A DNA stretch of 64,000 nucleotides from an uncultured Flavobacteriales bacterium (lineage in GTDB: Bacteria; Bacteroidota; Bacteroidia; Flavobacteriales; Schleiferiaceae): NCBI GenBank assembly GCA_905478295.1, contig CAJQHZ010000042.1, forward strand, positions 1 through 64,000. Reading direction: 5' to 3'. Under the pieces are notes generated by a model. It ran no database searches and was not told the DNA's origin. It was given only the letters and a program-made list of their open reading frames with translations. Below are positions 45,832 through 53,388 of this stretch, piece by piece; position 1 is the stretch's first letter, and the number at the start of each line of letters is the position of its first letter. The translations under genes were made by a program, and so were the position numbers.

Positions 45832-46323
45832 TTATTTTGTGTATTTCGATTTGACTTCTTCAGCACCCTTGAGCACTTTCGCTTTTAAACCTTCTTTATA
45901 ATCGATGACGCGTTGCAAAACGTTGTGATCTGAAGAGCCTACGATTTGGGCTGCAAGAATTCCTGCATTTTTAGCACCGTCTAGAGCTACAGTAGCCACA
46001 GGAACACCACCCGGCATTTGAAGGATTGAAAGTACGCTGTCCCAGCCGTCAATGGAATTTGAGCTATGAACAGGAACACCAATCACGGGTAAGGGGCTCA
46101 CTGACGCGACCATTCCAGGAAGGTGTGCTGCACCGCCGGCACCTGCAATAATGGCTTTGATTCCTCTCTTATGAGCGTCTTGACCATATGCCATGAGTTT
46201 CTCAGGCGTGCGGTGTGCGCTTACGATATCTACTTCATAGGCGAGGCCTAATTCATCTAAAACATCGATGGCTTGTTGCATAACTGGCAGGTCCGAAGTA
46301 CTGCCCATAATGATTCCAATCAT
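45832..46323 (-). CDS. purE: 5-(carboxyamino)imidazole ribonucleotide mutase
   Basis: 163 residues with the PurE core: GSTSDLPVMQQA, SAHRTPEKLMAYG, IAGAGGAAHLPGM, VIGVPVHSS, and GGVPVATVALDGAKNAG. Class I PurE converts N5-CAIR to CAIR in purine synthesis. It lies 2 bases after purK on the same strand. The gene converges on the LytTR regulator with 18 bases between. Confidence 0.96.
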   Translation of the reverse strand: MIGIIMGSTSDLPVMQQAIDVLDELGLAYEVDIVSAHRTPEKLMAYGQDAHKRGIKAIIAGAGGAAHLPGMVASVSPLPVIGVPVHSSNSIDGWDSVLSILQMPGGVPVATVALDGAKNAGILAAQIVGSSDHNVLQRVIDYKEGLKAKVLKGAEEVKSKYTK

Positions 46324-46325
46324 AC

Positions 46326-47480
46326 CTATTTGCTTTTTACCAATATACTATTCTTTGCCCACTCCGCGCGCTTGCGGGCTTCGTCTCTATCTTTTGCAAC
46401 CACAGTGACGTGTCCCATTTTACGGAAAGGGCGGGTTTGTGCCTTTCCGTAGATATGGATATTTACGCCCGGCTCACTTAGTAATTCGTCATAACCTTCA
46501 TAGACGACATTGCCATTGAAGCCTTCGGCCCCGACAAGATTTGCCATGACCCCTGCGGCTTTGAGCTCCGTTGAACCTAAGGGAAGGTTAAGCACGGCGC
46601 GGACGTGTTGTTCGAATTGGCTTGTATAACACGCCTCAATCGTATGGTGTCCGCTGTTGTGTGGACGAGGGGCTACTTCATTGACTAAGATTTCTCCGTC
46701 GGTTGTCACAAACAACTCCACCGCGAGTAAGCCGCAGATATCATAAGCCTCAGCCGTTTGTATGGCAATTTCTTTTGCCTTTCGCTGCAGCTCTTCAGAA
46801 AGAACGGTGGGGCAGAGGACATATTCCACTTGGTTCGCGGTGGGATGAAATTCTTGATCTGCGACTGGGAAAGTCGTTACTTCGCCGCTTTCGTTTCTTG
46901 CTACAATCACACTAACCTCTAATTCGAAGTCAACAAAGGCTTCGAGCATTCCTGGTGCATCGGGGATTTTTGCTTTATCGGCTTCTTCTCGACAAACGAC
47001 AACACCAAAACCATCGTATCCTCCTGTTGCAGCCTTCCATACGAAGGGCAATGGCCAGTGCTCTTGGGCAGCTTCAAAACCGGCTCTTCCAGCCACCATC
47101 TCAAAGCGTGAGGTGGGGATGTTGTGATCGGCGTAAAATTGTTTTTGCTTGGTTTTGTCTTGAATGAGTTCCAGGCTATCCGGATTCGGGTGTACTTTTT
47201 TCCCTTGAGTACGAAGATCGCGCAAGGCTTTTACGTTGACTGCTTCAATCTCGATACATACGGTATCGCAATCTGCAGCAAAAGCCATGACGGTATCGTA
47301 ATCTTGGAGCGAACCCACGGTGAACTCATTGGCGCCAAACTGCCCGGGTGCATCGGGACTGGGGTCCAGCACTTTGGTTTTGATATCAAATTTTCGGGTG
47401 GTGTAGAGCATCATTTTGCCCAATTGACCGCCGCCTAAAATCCCTAAAGTGTAGTTCGTTGAAAAGATATTCTTCGCCAT
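46326..47480 (-). CDS. purK: 5-(carboxyamino)imidazole ribonucleotide synthase
   Basis: 384 residues. ATP-grasp enzyme: N-terminal LGILGGGQLGKMM, the central ATP-grasp lid (FVWKAATGGYDGFGV), VNEVAPRPHNSGHHTIEAC. It makes N5-CAIR from AIR, ATP and bicarbonate. A TTG at 47489 is in frame, but ATG 47480 gives the natural start MAKNIF. A perfect -7 box TACCTTTG (47500-47507, minus strand) lies 19 bases ahead of the ATG, giving a short leader. Confidence 0.95.
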   Translation of the reverse strand: MAKNIFSTNYTLGILGGGQLGKMMLYTTRKFDIKTKVLDPSPDAPGQFGANEFTVGSLQDYDTVMAFAADCDTVCIEIEAVNVKALRDLRTQGKKVHPNPDSLELIQDKTKQKQFYADHNIPTSRFEMVAGRAGFEAAQEHWPLPFVWKAATGGYDGFGVVVCREEADKAKIPDAPGMLEAFVDFELEVSVIVARNESGEVTTFPVADQEFHPTANQVEYVLCPTVLSEELQRKAKEIAIQTAEAYDICGLLAVELFVTTDGEILVNEVAPRPHNSGHHTIEACYTSQFEQHVRAVLNLPLGSTELKAAGVMANLVGAEGFNGNVVYEGYDELLSEPGVNIHIYGKAQTRPFRKMGHVTVVAKDRDEARKRAEWAKNSILVKSK

Positions 47481-47499
47481 GTGCGCCAAAACTTTAGCG

Positions 47500-47507
47500 C
47501 AAAGGTA
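47500..47507 (-). promoter_or_regulatory. -7 element of the purKE operon
   Basis: TACCTTTG on the minus strand is a perfect TAnnTTTG match, 19 bases before the purK ATG. It overlaps the end region of the upstream SprT-like gene. Confidence 0.5.
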
Positions 47508-47508
47508 A

Positions 47509-48111
47509 CTAATCTATGCGCTCCACACGGGCAACAAGCGGTATGGTGTATTGCTTTTTCGTGCCCAGTTCAGTCACCAATGCTCGAGTGCGCCGTTTTT
47601 CATCGTAACAGAAGTTTCGTCCTTTGAAGGTAAAATTCTCACCCGGCGCTATGCTCTGAAGTAAAAGGTCTGTGGATTCGTCTAAAAGTAATAAGGTTCG
47701 TTGGAGGTGTGGATCAGCGCCCACGGCTGCCTTTGGACTTTTTGCATGCTTTAAAAGTGCACGGCTATAGTTTTCAGGCCAAGTTTGATGCTGTACCAAT
47801 TCTATCAGCATTTCACGAAAAATAGCTTTCCATTCCTTACCGTGTGGTGCGGCGCGACGACCGTGTTTCTCCCAAGCAATCAAATGCGCGATTTCGTGGG
47901 TGAGCGTCGTTAAAAATTGAAAGGGGCCTAAGTCGGCATTCATAGTAATGCGAGCGATTTGCCCGAGACGTGGTGGACGGAAGTCTCCCAATTTAGACTT
48001 CCGCGGTCTCGAAATCGCGATTTGATAATTTAATCCTTTAAGCCACTTCGAAAAGAGCGGCTCGTAATCACCTGCGGGCAGGTAGGGAAGGAGATCATCG
48101 AATTGGGCCAT
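47509..48111 (-). CDS. SprT-like zinc-metalloprotease-domain protein
   Basis: 200 residues. The core is a SprT-like domain with the zinc site HEIAHLIAWEKHG (HExxH). A HGKEW segment follows with a third His, and the C-terminal part (RNFCYDEKRRTRALVTELG) has no typical zinc ribbon. Proteins of the family often bind DNA or cut DNA-protein crosslinks, but for the bacterial members this is poorly defined. Its ATG overlaps the stop of the 41-residue lipoprotein gene (TAATG). Confidence 0.82.
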   Translation of the reverse strand: MAQFDDLLPYLPAGDYEPLFSKWLKGLNYQIAISRPRKSKLGDFRPPRLGQIARITMNADLGPFQFLTTLTHEIAHLIAWEKHGRRAAPHGKEWKAIFREMLIELVQHQTWPENYSRALLKHAKSPKAAVGADPHLQRTLLLLDESTDLLLQSIAPGENFTFKGRNFCYDEKRRTRALVTELGTKKQYTIPLVARVERID

Positions 48112-48236
48112 TAACCCTTTGCACTTTGAGATTCAATCTGTTGAGATAATGATGGACAGTCGCAATCTCTTGCGCTCCCGCAACTGCTTAAAAGTAGGCC
48201 AGCGAACACCAAACAAATCGCGATAAATTGCTTCAT
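48111..48236 (-). CDS. 41-residue lipoprotein
   Basis: A small frame that I found by reading the gap. ATG 48236 to TAA 48113-48111 encodes 41 residues: a hydrophobic signal ending in LLLSSCGS (lipobox, Cys19), then a short Cys- and polar-rich tail (RDCDCPSLSQQIESQ). The mature peptide has two further Cys spaced by one residue. It overlaps the SprT-like gene by one base (TAATG), which supports translation. Similar tiny SSCGS lipoproteins occur in flavobacteria, and their roles are unknown. Confidence 0.72.
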   Translation of the reverse strand: MKQFIAICLVFAGLLLSSCGSARDCDCPSLSQQIESQSAKG

Positions 48237-48265
48237 AGGAATGAGTTTCTCCTTCAAAGAAACTG

Positions 48266-48273
48266 TAAATTAG
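48266..48273 (+). promoter_or_regulatory. Possible -7 element ahead of mlaE
   Basis: TAAATTAG matches TAnnTTTG except one base and ends 4 bases before the ATG at 48278. TTTC lies 16 bases upstream of it, a weak -33. Confidence 0.4.
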
Positions 48274-48277
48274 CCAC

Positions 48278-49033
48278 ATGATCACGAACTTTTTTGAAGG
48301 AATTGGTGCTTATGCGCTTTTAATGACGAAAGTCTTTAGACGCCCGGACCGCTGGAAACTCTTTTACCGCGCTTTGGTAAAGGAAATTCAGTTACTCGGT
48401 CTAGACTCCATAGGCATTGTTGTTATTCTTTCGGTCTTCATGGGCGGCGTTGTTACCATACAGACGGCCTTTCAGTTGAGTGATGATCCGCTTATACCCA
48501 CCTACTACATTGCGATGGCAACGCGTGAATCTATAACGCTAGAGTTTAGCCCGACAGTGGTGAGTTTAATTCTCGCCGGTAAGGTAGGCTCCAACGTTGC
48601 CTCCAGTTTGGGCACAATGCGCGTGAGTGAGCAGATTGATGCACTTGAAGTCATGGGGGTAAATAGCGCAAGTTTTTTAATTCTTCCCAAGATTGTCGCC
48701 CAATTACTATTCAACCCAATTCTCATCATCATGTCCCTTTTCTTGGGTTTGTGGGGTGGAGCAATGGCGGGAGATCTCTTAGGTCTTGTGCCGTTTGAAG
48801 AAAGTATTATGGGCTATAGACTCGAATTTATTCCTTTTGAAAACGCCTTTTACGCACTCATCAAGACCGTAGTTTTCGCCTTTATCATAGGCTCGGTCAG
48901 CGCCTACAGCGGTTATACCGTAAAGGGCGGTGCGGTCGAAGTTGGTGTGGCCAGTACGAATGCAGTAGTACGCTCGTGTTTGGCCATTATTTTGGCCAAT
49001 TATTTACTCACAGATCTCATCCTTACCTCATGA
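48278..49033 (+). CDS. mlaE: MlaE-family ABC lipid transporter permease
   Basis: 251 residues with about five hydrophobic segments. The family stretch SITLEFSPTVVSLILAGKVGSNVASSLGTMRVSEQIDALEVMG, in part given here, is the MlaE signature (conserved GRVG-like and EQIDAL). It is the inner-membrane part of the retrograde phospholipid transporter. It overlaps the mlaF start (ATGA). No MlaD or other Mla genes follow in the window. Confidence 0.92.
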   Translation: MITNFFEGIGAYALLMTKVFRRPDRWKLFYRALVKEIQLLGLDSIGIVVILSVFMGGVVTIQTAFQLSDDPLIPTYYIAMATRESITLEFSPTVVSLILAGKVGSNVASSLGTMRVSEQIDALEVMGVNSASFLILPKIVAQLLFNPILIIMSLFLGLWGGAMAGDLLGLVPFEESIMGYRLEFIPFENAFYALIKTVVFAFIIGSVSAYSGYTVKGGAVEVGVASTNAVVRSCLAIILANYLLTDLILTS

Positions 49034-49788
49034 TCCAAGCAAAGGGCATTATCAAGAGTTTCGGTGAGAATCACGTGTTAAAGGGCGTGGATGTCGATTT
49101 TTACCCAGGAAAAACGAATCTAATCATTGGTCGGTCCGGATCGGGTAAAACCGTATTCCTAAAAACCATTTTGGGTCTATTTGAGCCTGATGGTGGAAGC
49201 ATTCATTACGGTGAGGAAGTGTTGGGCGAAATGTCAAAACAACGCCGTAAAACCCTTCGCCAGGAGATTGGCATGGTCTTTCAAGGCGGTGCACTGTTCG
49301 ACAGTATGTCGGTTGCAGAAAATATACGATTCCCTTTAGAGATGTTCTCTACAATGACGGAGCATGAAAAAGATGCACGTGTAAAATTTGTAATGGACCG
49401 CGTACGTTTGGAAGGCGCAGATGAATTGTTTCCAAGCGAAATTAGCGGAGGTATGAAAAAGCGCGTATCTATTGCACGTGCAATATCCATGAACCCCAAC
49501 TACCTCTTCTGTGATGAACCCAATTCAGGTTTAGATCCAGAAACGGCCATAGTGATCGATCAACTTATTCAAGAGATAACTCATGAGTACGGAATGACTA
49601 CCATTGTAAATACCCACGATATGAATTCGGTCTTAGAAATAGGAGATCACGTGGTATTTATGAAGGAAGGTCATAAGGTATGGGAAGGAACCAATGATCA
49701 GGTTTTGGGCAGTACCAATGCCGATGTAGAAGATTATGTTTTCAAGAGCAAGCTCTTTAAACAAGTACGTACGGCGCTGAGAAAATAG
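49030..49788 (+). CDS. mlaF: MlaF-family ABC lipid transporter ATPase
   Basis: 252 residues. Walker A is GRSGSGKT, the signature is ISGGMKKR, Walker B is LFCDEPNSGLDP, and the H-loop is NTHD. The frame is open from 48976, inside mlaE, but ATG 49030 overlapping the mlaE stop is the natural start. It energises MlaE in moving lipids between the inner membrane and the outer leaflet system. A strong terminator follows 20 bases after the stop. Confidence 0.93.
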   Translation: MIQAKGIIKSFGENHVLKGVDVDFYPGKTNLIIGRSGSGKTVFLKTILGLFEPDGGSIHYGEEVLGEMSKQRRKTLRQEIGMVFQGGALFDSMSVAENIRFPLEMFSTMTEHEKDARVKFVMDRVRLEGADELFPSEISGGMKKRVSIARAISMNPNYLFCDEPNSGLDPETAIVIDQLIQEITHEYGMTTIVNTHDMNSVLEIGDHVVFMKEGHKVWEGTNDQVLGSTNADVEDYVFKSKLFKQVRTALRK

Positions 49789-49808
49789 AATTGCTTCAGC
49801 TTAAAAAT

Positions 49809-49845
49809 AAAAGCCCGGATGCATGCGCATCCGGGCTTTTGGGTT
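49809..49845. terminator. Strong terminator after mlaF
   Basis: A perfect 14-bp stem AAAAGCCCGGATGC / GCATCCGGGCTTTT with loop ATGC. It has T-runs on both strands, so it serves both mlaF and the convergent T9SS cargo gene. Confidence 0.95.
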
Positions 49846-49866
49846 TTGTGTGTTAAGCGAGTGAGG

Positions 49867-51138
49867 TTACTTGATAGAGATACGCTCTACAGTATTTACA
49901 CCTTCACCTTCAACAGTCAAAATGTACATGCCTTTTGCTTTGTCGCTTAGGTTAATCATTTTACGCTCACCGGCAACGAAGTTTTCGTTAGAACGGTAAA
50001 CGATCTGACCCAATACATCAACTACTGTTACTGTAGCTGCAGTATTTGCGTTCAATTCTACGTTTATAACACCGTTAGATGGATTAGGGAATACCGAAAC
50101 CTCAGTAGCCGCTAGTTCATCAACACCGATCGAAGAAGTACCGCTTGCGCGCAGAGAAATCAAATGCGAGAATGACATGTTGATACTCGTTTGGTCGTTT
50201 CTCCAAGCTGAAGTTCCAGTCCAAGCCGCGTAACGCGTTTCAGAGAACAGGAAGTTTGAACAGTTTGTAGAAGTACTGTCGTAATCTTGAATAAAGTATC
50301 CTTGAGGTGCAGAAGTATTGCCTTCTCTGTAGTAATAGAAGTAGAATGGGTTGATATCACCGGTATTGTTCGAATAATCGATAGTATCCGTTGCCGTCAA
50401 TCCACCTGGTAGGTATTCAATGAAGATACCTAACAATTCGTCGCCCATCAATGAGAAACCACCGTTCGGTACCTCAACACCAACTACGGCAACACCGCTA
50501 TCAGCCGTGCTGAGGTTGTAATCAATGACAGTTGTAGTTGTTGCAGTTACGCCGCCTGCTACTCCACCGTCAGAATCACCCGCATAATCCATTGTTTTAG
50601 CAGTAGGTTGTACCGTTGGGTCAAGTGCAGCGAAAGTAGCCGCGTTGTACTGAACACCTGAGAACGGCGCTGAGAAGCCATTGGCACCTTTAAAGATGGT
50701 AAAGCGGATTTTATCCGAATTGTTACCATCAAAGATATCGTAGCCACCAATCACAAATAGTGAATCGATCGTTACTTGATCGCCTTCATCAAACTCATTA
50801 TCGCCCCAACCGTAATAGTTAAAGTCATATGTTGCACCTACGGCGTGGTTATAAGAGTTGCCGGTTGAACCGTCAGAATATACAATCACTGTAGATGAAT
50901 CCGGTGTCGTTGTAATGGCGCCCAACGTCATATCTGAGCTGTAGTACTGGTACAAGAAATCCGTATAATCGTAGAGATCATCTACGGCACCACCTCTTTT
51001 GAGCATGATGTCTTCAATTTTTTCTTTAGCAGCAGTTGAAACTGGTAATTCCGCCTGCATCAAACGTGCACTCGCAGCGTCTTGACCCATTGCGTTAAAA
51101 CCAAAAGCTACTGCAGCAAGGAGTAGAACTTTTTTCAT
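49867..51138 (-). CDS. Secreted protein with type IX secretion sorting domain
   Basis: 423 residues. Signal peptide about 1-18 (VAFGFNAMGQ). The middle is beta-rich with many Asp/Asn/Gly and no known catalytic motif. The last 75 residues are a T9SS type A sorting domain: VSVFPNPSNGVINVELN, then TVTVVDVLGQIVY, YILTVEG and ERISIK at the end. The tail directs export through the type IX system to the surface. The function of the cargo is unknown. It stands alone, and the regulator PorX in the same window points to a working T9SS in this organism. Confidence 0.85.
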   Translation of the reverse strand: MKKVLLLAAVAFGFNAMGQDAASARLMQAELPVSTAAKEKIEDIMLKRGGAVDDLYDYTDFLYQYYSSDMTLGAITTTPDSSTVIVYSDGSTGNSYNHAVGATYDFNYYGWGDNEFDEGDQVTIDSLFVIGGYDIFDGNNSDKIRFTIFKGANGFSAPFSGVQYNAATFAALDPTVQPTAKTMDYAGDSDGGVAGGVTATTTTVIDYNLSTADSGVAVVGVEVPNGGFSLMGDELLGIFIEYLPGGLTATDTIDYSNNTGDINPFYFYYYREGNTSAPQGYFIQDYDSTSTNCSNFLFSETRYAAWTGTSAWRNDQTSINMSFSHLISLRASGTSSIGVDELAATEVSVFPNPSNGVINVELNANTAATVTVVDVLGQIVYRSNENFVAGERKMINLSDKAKGMYILTVEGEGVNTVERISIK

Positions 51139-51193
51139 AATTTTTTTTTCAAGTAAATTTTACGAACACAAGATACGTAATGAAAACAATAAT

Positions 51194-51835
51194 TTAAACT
51201 TTACGTACCATCATAATTCCATCGCGTGCACTGAGAATCACCTGCTCCACACGGGGGTCTTTAGCAACATGTTGATTCAGCGCTAAAATTGCTCGGGTAT
51301 CCTTATCGTTTTTCGCTACTGGCTCCGCAACTTTTCCGCTCCATAAGATGTTGTCAATCAGCATGATGGAATTTGAAGGCATAAGTGGAAGGAGTAGTTC
51401 GTAATAGGTCAGTAACCCTGCCTTATCTGCATCAAGGAAAATGAAATCCCATGGTTTTTTGAGGCTCTCAAGGACTTTCGAAGCGGCACCAATATGTAGA
51501 TGCATTTGATCGAATTTTGGATGCTTGGCCCAATACTTTTTAATGATGGGTTCCAATTCTTCGTTGATTTCGACGGCATGGAACTCGCCATCTTCCTGAA
51601 GTCCTTCGACCAAAAAATGAGACGCGTACCCAGTAAAAGTGCCAACTTCTAAAAGGTATTTGGGGCGCTTCATCATCGAGAATTGTTTTAAAATCTGCCC
51701 TTGCACGTGTCCGCTGAGCATCCTAGGCATGACCACTTTAACCCAAGTTTCACGCTCTAATTCATTCAAATATTCGGGTGCTTTGGTGGTGTGAGCACCG
51801 ATGTACTCTTGAAGGTCGTCGCTAAGGAACTCCAT
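51194..51835 (-). CDS. Class I SAM-dependent O-methyltransferase
   Basis: 213 residues, the usual size for the CCoAOMT-like group. The SAM motif is LLEVGTFTGYASHFL, followed by acid residues (AVEINEELEPII), the FIFLDADKAGLLTYYELLLP metal-binding stretch, and IMLIDNILWSGKV. Such enzymes methylate a catechol-type hydroxyl with a divalent metal. The substrate is unknown. It is the last gene of the minus-strand run that begins at Mrp, 3 bases after the M16 peptidase gene. Confidence 0.9.
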   Translation of the reverse strand: MEFLSDDLQEYIGAHTTKAPEYLNELERETWVKVVMPRMLSGHVQGQILKQFSMMKRPKYLLEVGTFTGYASHFLVEGLQEDGEFHAVEINEELEPIIKKYWAKHPKFDQMHLHIGAASKVLESLKKPWDFIFLDADKAGLLTYYELLLPLMPSNSIMLIDNILWSGKVAEPVAKNDKDTRAILALNQHVAKDPRVEQVILSARDGIMMVRKV

Positions 51836-51838
51836 GGA

Positions 51839-53071
51839 TTATTGTTTTTTGTAAATCAGTTCAAAAGCTTTATCCGGAACGAGATAGGCGTTTGCTACAT
51901 CTTGAAGCTGTTGGGCTGTAATGGCTTGTATTTTCGAGGCAACTGTTTCAAAATCGTTAACCCGACCAAAATGTAAAAGGGCACGAGCTGCGCCAACGGC
52001 TGAATTGAGTCCGTTGTCTTCGCTCATGGCCATTTGTCCTAAAAATTGCTTTTTAGCTTTACTCATTTGTAGGGTTCCCAGCTTTGTTTCGCGCAGTTTA
52101 GCTACTTCTCTGGCCACGAGAGCGGCGGCTTTTTCGGTTTGCTGTGGATCACACCCAAGGTAGATTCCCATCATCCCGACATCACTGTAAAGGTTGAGGT
52201 AACTTTCAATGTTGTATGCAATGCCGTGCTTTTCTCTAATATTTAGTCCGAGTCTGCTGTTCATGGCTGGTCCGCCAAGTATATTGTTTAGTAAAGACAG
52301 GCTGCGACGATCGTGGCCGTGAATTCCACAGGTTCTCCAGCCCATCATATAATGGTCTTGAAATTGCGCAAGATTCTCTACTACACGACCGGGTTGACCT
52401 TCGCCTTTAAATGTGTTTTCCCAATTGGAATGTGCGAATTGAAAACCTGCAAAAAGTTCGGCCACGGTTCGCTCAACACGTTCGCTTCCGAAAGGCCCTA
52501 CCACGGCTAACTTGATACGATCCGCTGTGTAGGTACGCGATTGAAATTCGAGAATATCTGCACGCGAGAGTCCATCTACACTTTCTGGAGTGCCTAAGAT
52601 GTTCCTCCCTAAAGGATCGCCTCTGAAAATATGGTCTTCGAAATCGTCGAAAATGCTTTCGCCAGGTGCGTCTTTATAACTGGAAATTTCATCTTTGATG
52701 ACCTCTTTTTCCTTTTCCAATTCTTTTTCAGGGAAAGTACTGTTTGCAAGTACATCGTATAAGAGTTCCAGGGCTCTTCGAAAGTCTGTTTTTAAAAAAC
52801 TAGCATGTATAATCGTCTCCTCTTTGGTGGTGTATGCGTTGAGCTCTCCACCCACATCGTCTAGTCGCGAAAGAATATGATAGGCTTTGCGTTTTGAAGT
52901 GCCCTTGAAAAGATTGTGCTCGAGGAAATGCGCCAAACCTTGTTGGTCGTCCAATTCATCTCTAGCACCTGCACGTACAGCCACCACAACGTGTGCAACG
53001 CTGCTGCGTTGTGCTTGAAACGCACATTGTAGGCCGTTCTCAAGAGTGAAAATGCGTTGTTTTATCGTCAT
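51839..53071 (-). CDS. M16-family zinc peptidase, cytoplasmic
   Basis: 410 residues without a signal peptide. The inverted zinc motif HFLEH is at His48-His52 (Glu51 catalytic), and the distal Glu lies in KEVIKDEISSY. The second half is the degenerate repeat of the fold. The R/Y pair motif is in IREKHGIAYNIESYL. The protein belongs to the single-subunit pitrilysin-like/MPP-like group. It is flanked by the methyltransferase and DUF4286 genes, with overlaps of the stop and start (TAATG). The substrate cannot be stated. Confidence 0.92.
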   Translation of the reverse strand: MTIKQRIFTLENGLQCAFQAQRSSVAHVVVAVRAGARDELDDQQGLAHFLEHNLFKGTSKRKAYHILSRLDDVGGELNAYTTKEETIIHASFLKTDFRRALELLYDVLANSTFPEKELEKEKEVIKDEISSYKDAPGESIFDDFEDHIFRGDPLGRNILGTPESVDGLSRADILEFQSRTYTADRIKLAVVGPFGSERVERTVAELFAGFQFAHSNWENTFKGEGQPGRVVENLAQFQDHYMMGWRTCGIHGHDRRSLSLLNNILGGPAMNSRLGLNIREKHGIAYNIESYLNLYSDVGMMGIYLGCDPQQTEKAAALVAREVAKLRETKLGTLQMSKAKKQFLGQMAMSEDNGLNSAVGAARALLHFGRVNDFETVASKIQAITAQQLQDVANAYLVPDKAFELIYKKQ

Positions 53072-53388
53072 TATTTTTCGTCGATCACTTCAAGAATGGT
53101 TCTGAAGGCAAGTGCATGTGTTCCCCAAGCATTTTCAGATTTCTTGCGTAGTTCAGGTCCGTACATCTGCATGTATAGTTTAATACTTTCAAGATCTGCA
53201 GCGCGGTACTGAATGCTATAGCTCGGATTGTCTTGTTCCTGTTCAGGAAAGACTTGTGTAAAAAGATAACTTCTAAACATACCCGTGTCCATGACTTCGG
53301 TAATGTGTTCTTTTACTATCCACTGCTTCCATTTTTCTTCGATGGAAGTATCGACTACAACGGTAACGTTATAAATGTGTTGACTCAT
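53071..53388 (-). CDS. DUF4286 family protein
   Basis: 105 residues, ferredoxin-like pattern: IYNVTVVVDTSIEEKWKQWI, FRSYLFTQV, and a C-terminal helix (AFRTILEVID). DUF4286 is found in Bacteroidota, and no function is known. It is coupled on both sides: ATGA overlap with the TPR gene and TAATG with the M16 gene. Confidence 0.85.
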   Translation of the reverse strand: MSQHIYNVTVVVDTSIEEKWKQWIVKEHITEVMDTGMFRSYLFTQVFPEQEQDNPSYSIQYRAADLESIKLYMQMYGPELRKKSENAWGTHALAFRTILEVIDEK

